A stretch of 10,989 bases of DNA from Bacteroidales bacterium (GTDB lineage: Bacteria > Bacteroidota > Bacteroidia > Bacteroidales > UBA932): contig JAHDRO010000223.1 of assembly GCA_018433265.1 (NCBI GenBank), positions 1-10,989 of the forward strand, in the 5' to 3' direction. The position numbers and the translations under genes are program-made. A model generated the notes under the pieces. The model saw only the letters and a program-made list of their open reading frames with translations, did not search any database and had not been told where the DNA came from. This document shows, in pieces, positions 1-6,599 of the stretch; position 1 is the first letter of the stretch; each line of letters begins with the position of its first letter.

Positions 1-1
1 A

Positions 2-940
2 CAGGATGTTTTCTTAAGAGTTTCTCAATTAACTGGGGGAAAGCATATTCGTAAAAATTTATCTGTCAGTAATACTAACACCATATTTCCCGCCTACTCT
101 TCGGATGACAGAACAAGGTCTTTTTTAAAGGTTCAGGATGGCTGTGACTATCACTGTGCTTACTGTACAGTTCCACTCGCAAGAGGTCAAAGCAGAAATC
201 TTCCTATTGATTTTCTGGTGGAAGAGGCTAATGAGATAGCTTCAAAAGGTATAAAAGAGATTGTTTTGACTGGAGTTAATACCGGTGATTTTGGAAAAAG
301 CACTGGAGAGAATTTTCTTGATTTGCTCAAGGAACTTGAGAAAGTTGAAGGTATAGAACGTTACCGGATATCTTCTATAGAGCCAAATTTGCTAACTGAG
401 GATATAATTAAATGGGTGGCAGAAAATTCTAAATTTCTTCATCATTTTCATATCCCACTGCAATCGGGTTCTGACAAAATTCTTGCGTTAATGAGCCGGC
501 GTTATAATACTTCTCTTTTTAGAGAGAAGGTTAAGATTGTGAGAAGATATATGCCTGATGCATTCATAGGTGTAGACGTTATTGTGGGTTTTCCTGGTGA
601 AGATGTGAGCGAATTTAATGAGACTTTTAATTTTCTGAACACTCTACGACCGGCATTTATTCATGTTTTTCCATATTCCAAAAGAGCAAATACTCCTGCA
701 GCCAATATGGATGAGCAAGTGGATGAGCGAGTTAAACATGAACGTGTTGTCAAACTTGAATCTCTATGCAAAATTTTGCATGATGAATTTGTGGATTCTC
801 AAAAGGGTAAAAAAGAATATGTACTTTTTGAGAGTACTCAAAAGGGTGGTAAAATGTATGGCTACACAAGAAATTATATAAGGGTTGAACGGCCTTATGA
901 CCGTTATGCAATAGGAAAAATTGTTGAAGTTACTCTTTGA
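2..940 (+). CDS. mtaB: tRNA t6A37 methylthiotransferase MtaB (5'-truncated by window edge)
   Basis: This radical-SAM enzyme converts t6A at position 37 of ANN-decoding tRNAs to ms2t6A, using SAM and two iron-sulfur clusters in the cytoplasm. The frame is open from base 2 to the TGA at 938-940, giving 312 residues. Family members run about 430-450, so roughly the first 120 residues (most of the N-terminal UPF0004 domain) lie outside the window. Visible signatures are the radical-SAM cluster motif DGCDYHCAYC (fragment residues 46-55, CxxxCxxC at C48, C52, C55), then VLTGVNTGDFG, ISSIEP, IPLQSGSDKILALMSRRY and VDVIVGFPGE. The last 60 or so residues, ending GYTRNYIRVE...GKIVEVTL, fit a TRAM RNA-binding domain. 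MiaB and RimO are the alternatives. The t(6)A branch is preferred from the overall wording of these motifs, and the nearby tsaD agrees with it. Membership in the MTTase family is near certain; the MtaB subtype is likely. The gene converges on tamB and overlaps it by 11 bp. Confidence 0.9.
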   Translation, partial: QDVFLRVSQLTGGKHIRKNLSVSNTNTIFPAYSSDDRTRSFLKVQDGCDYHCAYCTVPLARGQSRNLPIDFLVEEANEIASKGIKEIVLTGVNTGDFGKSTGENFLDLLKELEKVEGIERYRISSIEPNLLTEDIIKWVAENSKFLHHFHIPLQSGSDKILALMSRRYNTSLFREKVKIVRRYMPDAFIGVDVIVGFPGEDVSEFNETFNFLNTLRPAFIHVFPYSKRANTPAANMDEQVDERVKHERVVKLESLCKILHDEFVDSQKGKKEYVLFESTQKGGKMYGYTRNYIRVERPYDRYAIGKIVEVTL

Positions 941-3900
941 TATTATTGGCTTTGTTCTCGGCCTTACGTTTCTTCTTGTTTCCGAATATGCTTTTTAGCA
1001 ATTCCTTGAATGTTGTAAACTCTTCCTGATAAACGAAACCGCCACCATTTCTCTGGCTGTTGTCCAAATAATTTGAAAATTGATCTGCAGAATGTGAGAA
1101 TAACTTGGCACGGAACTTTCCCTTATCATCCAGTTTTATTTCAACGTCCACATCGCCGACAACTTCGTTTGTACTGTTTGAATATCTTGCATTTCCTATG
1201 TTGCCGTTGATTATAACTCTATTATTGAAAAGTTGTGTTGACACAGCGGCGTCGAAAATATCTCTACCATTCTGTCCAGGCAGATAATTGAAACTCAGGT
1301 CAAGTGGGATGTCCAATTGATTGAAAATTTTGTTTATCTGATTGGATAACACTTCTGTGGCATTGGAATACAACAGAGTGGAATTATTTACAACACTTGA
1401 CTGGATATCCGGAATAAAACTGTTGGAAACGAGGAGAGACATTACCTGTTTAATAACTTTATCTTCGGTATTAAGTGCTGCGTCAACTCTTGCTTTCGTA
1501 ATGGGATCCAGATCGGGTATTTCTATGTCAAAGGCGATATTAGGGTTCATCAAAGGGCCTGTTAACTTAATCAGACAGTCTACTGTTCTTCTGCTGCTGA
1601 CAGAGCTGGTATCTGAAATTAAGGTGTTGATTGATGTTTTGGTTCTGTATTTTGCAGTAAGATTGAGAGTCGTTTTATTAATATCTCCGTTAAAGCCGAT
1701 AGTACCACCTTGCTGAATAATAAAATCTCTGTTAAATATTCCTTGGAGAACAAATTTATACGAACCGCTTTCAATTAAGTAGTCTCCCTTGATGTTAAAA
1801 ATGTGTTTTGAAGGTTTGATATCCATACTAATTAGTCCGCTTCCAAATCCTTTGATGACATCACCTGCAGACTTGTCAATTTCTATGAGCATTGCAGCAT
1901 CAGGGGTGATATTCAATTTAAGTTGGACCTCGAGCTCTGTAGATGCTGGTTTTTCTTTTTTTTCTTGAGTTTGGTGAATTGTAATTTTATCTGCTGTAAA
2001 ACTTGTGTTCTGAACAAATTTCAACAAATTGGAATTTACGGCTTCGTTACCGTTTGAAAGAGGAATATGTATTTCTGTGTTTTTATTGGACTGAGCTGAC
2101 AGCTCCATAAATATTTTTTTTAGCGTGCCTTTTAGATTGAAATAACCATTGCCAAAGGCTTTTCCATAAAATGTGCTGTTATCTGACTCAGTGAGATTGA
2201 TAAGTTCTATATTGGAAAAATTAATAGTAGTATTGAAAGCAAGATTACGGAAGTGAGTATATGTAATTCCACCATTAATGGTACCTTTCGATCCGTACTG
2301 GTCTGTTATAAATGTGTTTACAAATACAAGTCCGTTTTCGTGAAGTCTTGTTTGCCCATTTATAGTATATCTTACTTTTGTATAGTCAACAGTGAATGAA
2401 AGATCTTTTAGAGAGGCATCTTCACTTGTTAATACGAGTTTGTTTATAGGACCCTTGCAATTAATTTTTCCGTTGATGCCTCCGGTTATATCAGATACTA
2501 TTCCGGTAAAAATAGGAGAAGCATAACCCGGGTCCAGGTTATTGAAATTACCTGTAATGTCAATGTATTTTTCTTTTGGAGCATATGTGCCTGAAATATC
2601 CATTGTTCTTTTTCCATTCAAATCGTTAAAGACTATCAAATCTAATTTCTTCTCAGGGTTGTTCCATTTGCTTGACATGCTTAGAGATCCAATATCTCTT
2701 TTTACCACTGATACTGCCTGTCCGTTAAGATGCATTTGTATTTGTGGTTTATTGAAGGCTTCTTTGAAAACAATATCTCCTGAAAATAATCCTGTAAAAT
2801 GCAATGGTTTTTTCATGAAAGCATCAAACAATGATATATCAAAGCAGTTTATTTTTAAATTAATAGAATCATTTTCAGAATTGGACACACGTCCCTCAGC
2901 TGTAAAGAACTGCTTGTCGTTTTCTATTTTAAATCCTTCTACTTGAATATTATTATTGTTTATTAAGATTCTTGAAGGGGAGAGAGACCATAACTGGTTG
3001 TTTATGATCATTCTCGAAGGATTGACATATATGTCAAAAATAGGTTTTGGAGAGGATACTTCTCTTCTTATGTTTGTTCGAGTACTAAGTAAAACGCGGT
3101 TTTTTACATCGCTTTCATTGGAAAATGCTGTTCGTAAGCTTAAAGTATCATGGCTTGCGGAAAAAACTATCCTATTGCTGTCGAGCATCAGTTTTGAGAT
3201 AGTTATTCCCGATGACTTGATATCAGAAAGCATATGATTACTGTAGGAATCGAGTTTCAAAGAAAGATCATGGATTTTGTAATCTTTATATCCCAGCTCT
3301 TTAGATAAAAGAGAGAGATTCAGGTTGTCATTTTCATCAATTTCAACCAAAAGTGCACTTTTTTCAGCTATGTCAAGTCCGGGGAGAAGTAGTTCATTAA
3401 TGGCCTTTGTATTGAATGTGTTGATTGTCAGGCGATAGTGTTTACTGCTGTCAATATTTGGACTCCATTCCTTTTTAGCAAGAAGAGATGGAATATGACG
3501 GTCAAAAGTTGTTTTCAAAACTTTTTCGACAAATCCGGTAATGAAATCTGAACCTTTATATGTAATATCGGCAAAACCTGACTTAATGGTAAGATTAAAG
3601 TTGTCTTGATTTGTCAGCGATTGAATAATTATGTCTCCAATATTAAACTCTCCGTCTCTATTTTTGTATTCAATTGACTTAGCACTTATTGTTCCAATAA
3701 TATCACCATCAACTTTATGAGTAAAGTTCGCCAGGGTTTTGAAGCTGATGACAGAAACAGAGTCTCTTTTATCAAGATTAAGGGCTGCAAGATCTGCATA
3801 AGCAACATCTGCATAGAAGTCATAATATGAATCTTTTTTTGAGGAACGGCCAAATATTCCCTGAAAGATAAAATTCAAATTGGGATCATGGCATACTACT

Positions 3901-5375
3901 CTTCCGTCAAATTTATTGTCAACATAGCTTCCAACGGAGTATATATTTGAATAGGAATAGTCTTTAAAATCAATTCTTCTGACAGAAATGCTGTCAATAT
4001 TAAATTTGCTTCCACCATATCTTTCATCTCTAATTAGTCCACTAAGTGTACTTCTAAATGTGGTCTTGCCTATATTGCTGTTTTGAACAAGAAGTCCAAT
4101 GTTAAAGTTATTAGCCAGAAGCTTTCCCTCAATATCCAAACCATGTTCTGAACGATTTTCTCTTAGTAGCATATCCATGTAAATATCACCAATTGATGAG
4201 GTTAAATTGCCATTTGCCACAAAGTCTGAAAATAGTCCTGCAACTCTGCCTCTAAAGCTATATTTAATGAGTGGGGATAGTTTTGAGAATAAGTTCTCCG
4301 GTTGATTGCTGTTGATCGAGGAGACTATTCTCGATATATCACTTGCCATTGTTTCGGCATCATTGATGTCGAGAAAAAGCATAGTTTCTCTTATATCAGG
4401 AAGACCTGATATCCTTGCATTTAGACTTATAAATGAAAGTCCTGATTCTGAGGTTATGGTTAAATCTTCTGTTTTTAGAGAAGAGATAGTGCCTTCAATT
4501 TTTCCGCTGGCATAGATAGAGAGACTGTTCCCTTTTAATGTGGGTGCGAGCTTAGAGAGCGTATTAAAACTTATGAAAGCGTTGTCAAGAGATGTCTCTA
4601 TTTTGACACTGTCAACAAAATTTTTGAAACTGTTAATTCCATTAAAGTGAAATTTTAAATAGTCTGCTCTTAATTCAGTCTTACTGTCAAACAAATATAA
4701 ATCGTCAATAAATATTCCTCTTCGGCCTATTTTTGCATTACCACTTAACTTGTCAATTCTAAAACCACTCTTTTGTTCTACTAATGAGAGATTTACCAAG
4801 TTGCCATGGAACATTTTATCTTTGTTTTTAAAATCTTTTACTCTCAAATCTGAAATGTCGCATACTAAATCTTTGAAAGACAAACATTCTCCGTGTCTGT
4901 CGGGAGCCTTAGAACTAAAATCTCGAAAAGTGAACTTAATATTCCTGGCCCGGAGATCATTAATTTTTATTTTACTGTCAAAGATATGAGTAGTATCCTT
5001 GCTAATATTTTTATAGAGGTTAAAGCATCTGTCGACATTTGTCGTTTTGTCTGCCCATGTTATCAGGTTAAATTGTCCATCGGAAAGTGAAATTTTTTTA
5101 ATGTTGCATCTGTTTCTGAAAAAAACGTCCCTTGCAGAAAAACTTACAGAAAGTTTTTTGCAGCTTATAAGGGTATCAATATTTGAGTTGTATGTGATAG
5201 AAAGATCGTTTATTATGATTTTGTTAAAAAACAGATAGCATACCTTGCCTATCGAGATGTCAGCTTTAATGTTTTTTGATAAATTTTCAACGATTTTTCC
5301 TGTTAATTTTGTTTGGAGATTAGGATCTTGAAGGGCAATGTAAATACTTGCTGGAATGAGTATTACCAACGACAA
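930..5375 (-). CDS. tamB: Translocation/assembly module protein TamB (DUF490 family)
   Basis: TamB proteins are anchored in the inner membrane and span the periplasm as a long beta-rich groove. In the family they are linked to outer-membrane protein assembly with TamA and to phospholipid transport to the outer membrane. This protein is 1481 residues from the TTG at 5375, a usual length for Bacteroidetes and longer than E. coli TamB (about 1260). It has an N-terminal hydrophobic segment (VILIPASIYIAL), then more than 1000 residues of alternating beta-type sequence. The C-terminal TamB domain covers roughly residues 1000-1450, with IESGSYKFVLQGIFNRDF (about 1201-1218), GGTIGFNGD (about 1223-1231), QVMSLLVSNSFIP (about 1310-1322), DVDVEIKL (1408-1415) and GGGFVYQEEF (1444-1453). 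A lysine-rich tail follows (1466-1481). The start is doubtful: there is no in-frame ATG between the upstream stop (5433-5435) and 5375, and the upstream codons read ILKKIAVII, a better membrane anchor, so a non-canonical start near 5402 is possible. No tamA is in the window. Confidence 0.9.
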   Translation of the reverse strand: MSLVILIPASIYIALQDPNLQTKLTGKIVENLSKNIKADISIGKVCYLFFNKIIINDLSITYNSNIDTLISCKKLSVSFSARDVFFRNRCNIKKISLSDGQFNLITWADKTTNVDRCFNLYKNISKDTTHIFDSKIKINDLRARNIKFTFRDFSSKAPDRHGECLSFKDLVCDISDLRVKDFKNKDKMFHGNLVNLSLVEQKSGFRIDKLSGNAKIGRRGIFIDDLYLFDSKTELRADYLKFHFNGINSFKNFVDSVKIETSLDNAFISFNTLSKLAPTLKGNSLSIYASGKIEGTISSLKTEDLTITSESGLSFISLNARISGLPDIRETMLFLDINDAETMASDISRIVSSINSNQPENLFSKLSPLIKYSFRGRVAGLFSDFVANGNLTSSIGDIYMDMLLRENRSEHGLDIEGKLLANNFNIGLLVQNSNIGKTTFRSTLSGLIRDERYGGSKFNIDSISVRRIDFKDYSYSNIYSVGSYVDNKFDGRVVCHDPNLNFIFQGIFGRSSKKDSYYDFYADVAYADLAALNLDKRDSVSVISFKTLANFTHKVDGDIIGTISAKSIEYKNRDGEFNIGDIIIQSLTNQDNFNLTIKSGFADITYKGSDFITGFVEKVLKTTFDRHIPSLLAKKEWSPNIDSSKHYRLTINTFNTKAINELLLPGLDIAEKSALLVEIDENDNLNLSLLSKELGYKDYKIHDLSLKLDSYSNHMLSDIKSSGITISKLMLDSNRIVFSASHDTLSLRTAFSNESDVKNRVLLSTRTNIRREVSSPKPIFDIYVNPSRMIINNQLWSLSPSRILINNNNIQVEGFKIENDKQFFTAEGRVSNSENDSINLKINCFDISLFDAFMKKPLHFTGLFSGDIVFKEAFNKPQIQMHLNGQAVSVVKRDIGSLSMSSKWNNPEKKLDLIVFNDLNGKRTMDISGTYAPKEKYIDITGNFNNLDPGYASPIFTGIVSDITGGINGKINCKGPINKLVLTSEDASLKDLSFTVDYTKVRYTINGQTRLHENGLVFVNTFITDQYGSKGTINGGITYTHFRNLAFNTTINFSNIELINLTESDNSTFYGKAFGNGYFNLKGTLKKIFMELSAQSNKNTEIHIPLSNGNEAVNSNLLKFVQNTSFTADKITIHQTQEKKEKPASTELEVQLKLNITPDAAMLIEIDKSAGDVIKGFGSGLISMDIKPSKHIFNIKGDYLIESGSYKFVLQGIFNRDFIIQQGGTIGFNGDINKTTLNLTAKYRTKTSINTLISDTSSVSSRRTVDCLIKLTGPLMNPNIAFDIEIPDLDPITKARVDAALNTEDKVIKQVMSLLVSNSFIPDIQSSVVNNSTLLYSNATEVLSNQINKIFNQLDIPLDLSFNYLPGQNGRDIFDAAVSTQLFNNRVIINGNIGNARYSNSTNEVVGDVDVEIKLDDKGKFRAKLFSHSADQFSNYLDNSQRNGGGFVYQEEFTTFKELLKSIFGNKKKRKAENKANNIKE

Positions 5376-5427
5376 AATGATAACTGCTATTTTTTTTAAA
5401 ATGTTGATATATGATTCGTTTAAATGA

Positions 5428-5435
5428 CAAAATTA
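5428..5435 (-). promoter_or_regulatory. Candidate -7 box for tamB
   Basis: The minus strand reads TAATTTTG here, a full match to the Bacteroidetes -7 consensus TAnnTTTG. Transcription would start around 5420-5424, giving a leader of about 20 nt to a possible ATT start at 5402, or about 45 nt to the TTG at 5375. I see no TTTG -33 box at the usual spacing, so this rests on one element in AT-rich DNA. It lies in the 119-bp region between the divergent tamB and tsaD. The in-frame TAA that closes the tamB frame upstream lies within the box. Confidence 0.35.
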
Positions 5436-5494
5436 ATCAAAATAGTGGAGGAGTTTGTTAAAAATAAACCAATTTTGCGGGATATATAGTAGTT

Positions 5495-6520
5495 ATGGAT
5501 CTTACAATACTTGGAATAGAATCATCGTGTGACGACACTTCTGCAGCAGTACTTAGAAATGAAATGTTGCTTTCAAACGTTATGGCAGGGCAGGAGGTTC
5601 ACAGCAAATATGGCGGAGTAATTCCCGAGCTTGCTTCAAGAGCCCATCAACAAAATATTGTACCAGTAGTCGACAGGGCTCTTAAGCTTGCAGAAGTTTC
5701 CCTGAATGACATTGATGTGATAGCTTTTACAAGAGGGCCTGGTCTTTTGGGATCTCTTCTGGTCGGAACGTCCTTTGCAAAAGGACTGTCTCTGGCAACA
5801 GGTAAACCTATAGTTGATGTAAATCATCTTCAGGGGCATCTGCTATCCCCTTTTATTAAGGAGCCTGACAAGGATAAAGAGTACCCTCATTTCCCTTTTA
5901 TTTCACTCATAGTTTCCGGAGGACATACTCAGATAATAGTTGTGGAGAGCCCCTTAAAGTTTAAAATTATAGGCCAAACTATAGATGATGCTGTGGGTGA
6001 GGCATTCGACAAATGTGCCAAGATGCTTTGTTTGGGATACCCTGGAGGGCCTATAGTGGATAAATATGCAAAACTTGGCAATTCCAGAGCATTTAATTTT
6101 GCAAAGCCTAAGGTAAAAGGATTCGATTATAGTTTTAGTGGTGTTAAAACGTCGCTTCTTTACTTTTTGAGAGATAAAATGAATGATGACAAGTTGTTCA
6201 TATCAAACAATATTAATGATATTTGTGCTTCTTTTCAGAAAACCCTGATTGATATATTAATGGAGAAGTTACTTCTTGCCGTCAAGAAGACGGGAATCAG
6301 GGAAGTTGCCCTTGGAGGAGGCGTATCAGCAAATTCGGCTCTAAGGGAGAGAGTATCTATGGAAGGAAATGACAGAGATTTTAAGGTTTTTTTACCGGAA
6401 ATTAAGTTTACTACTGATAATGCGGCAATGATTGCAATTGCCGGCTATTTTTTGTTCAAATCGGCGAGAGTAGCAGATTTGAGCGTTGTTCCCGTTTCAA
6501 GGGTAATGGATTATAAATAG
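5495..6520 (+). CDS. tsaD: tRNA N6-adenosine threonylcarbamoyltransferase TsaD
   Basis: TsaD (formerly Gcp/YgjD) transfers the threonylcarbamoyl group from threonylcarbamoyl-AMP to A37 of ANN-decoding tRNAs, forming t6A. In bacteria it works with TsaB and TsaE, and TsaC makes the intermediate; none of those three is in the window. The 341-residue length is normal for the family and the ASKHA fold signatures are all present: LGIESSCDDTSAAVL (6-20), EVHSKYGGVIPELASRAH (34-51), the metal-binding HLQGH with H111 and H115, SGGHTQ (141-146), DDAVGEAFDK (164-173), LGGGVSAN (273-280) and TTDNAAMIA (306-314), where D308 is the expected third metal ligand. The ATG at 5495 puts the ESSCDDT motif at its usual place close to the N terminus. 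The gene is divergent from tamB and is followed at once by a hairpin. Nothing suggests degradation. Confidence 0.98.
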   Translation: MDLTILGIESSCDDTSAAVLRNEMLLSNVMAGQEVHSKYGGVIPELASRAHQQNIVPVVDRALKLAEVSLNDIDVIAFTRGPGLLGSLLVGTSFAKGLSLATGKPIVDVNHLQGHLLSPFIKEPDKDKEYPHFPFISLIVSGGHTQIIVVESPLKFKIIGQTIDDAVGEAFDKCAKMLCLGYPGGPIVDKYAKLGNSRAFNFAKPKVKGFDYSFSGVKTSLLYFLRDKMNDDKLFISNNINDICASFQKTLIDILMEKLLLAVKKTGIREVALGGGVSANSALRERVSMEGNDRDFKVFLPEIKFTTDNAAMIAIAGYFLFKSARVADLSVVPVSRVMDYK

Positions 6521-6548
6521 CTGATTTTTTTGTATTCTAAAAAATCAG
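6521..6548 (+). terminator. Hairpin directly after the tsaD stop, probable terminator
   Basis: A perfect 10-bp stem, CTGATTTTTT (6521-6530) pairing with AAAAAATCAG (6539-6548), closes an 8-nt loop, TGTATTCT. It begins at the base after the tsaD TAG. Six of the ten pairs are A-U and no uninterrupted U-tract follows, so it is weaker than a textbook intrinsic terminator. It could also act mainly by protecting the tsaD mRNA 3' end. Because the T-rich arm comes first, an antisense transcript would also form the hairpin. Confidence 0.6.
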
Positions 6549-6558
6549 GTTATATTTG
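6529..6558 (+). promoter_or_regulatory. Bacteroidetes-type promoter of the susC/susD operon
   Basis: A TTTG -33 box (6529-6532) and a TATATTTG -7 box (6551-6558) are separated by 18 bp. Both match the sigma-ABfr consensus TTTG / TAnnTTTG at acceptable spacing. Transcription should begin near 6562-6566, giving a leader of about 35 nt before the susC ATG at 6600. The leader has no Shine-Dalgarno-like sequence and is A/T-rich, as is usual in this phylum. The -33 box straddles the stem and loop of the tsaD hairpin. Confidence 0.65.
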
Positions 6559-6571
6559 TTTATAAAACAAA
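6555..6571. repeat. Short inverted repeat at the susC transcription start
   Basis: TTTGTTT (6555-6561) and AAACAAA (6565-6571) form a perfect 7-bp inverted repeat with a 3-bp spacer. It covers the end of the -7 box and the expected start of transcription. It could be an operator or a small 5'-end hairpin, but in DNA this AT-rich chance is a fair explanation. Two short direct repeats also occur in the leader: AACTAAA at 6570 and 6587, and CATTTTA at 6581 and 6594. Confidence 0.35.
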
Positions 6572-6599
6572 CTAAAGTTTCATTTTAACTAAACATTTT

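Noticed and set aside
888..905. AACGG/CCGTT hairpin near the mtaB end as a terminator
   Set aside because: The stem is only 5 bp, lies inside the coding frame, and no T-tract follows.
1342..3237. Plus-strand open frames of 93-134 codons (1342-1716, 2542-2946, 2956-3237)
   Set aside because: They lie opposite the continuous tamB coding frame, resemble no family I recognise, and have no promoter or leader. They are shadow frames.
5454..5477. Possible tsaD promoter: TTTG at 5454-5457 and CAATTTTG at 5470-5477
   Set aside because: The second box misses the leading T of TAnnTTTG, and the 12-bp spacing is too short for the -33/-7 pair. A tsaD promoter must lie nearby, but I cannot place it.
5636..5839. 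Minus-strand frame of 67 codons inside tsaD
   Set aside because: It is antisense to the conserved TsaD motifs, and its composition is explained by the tsaD codons.
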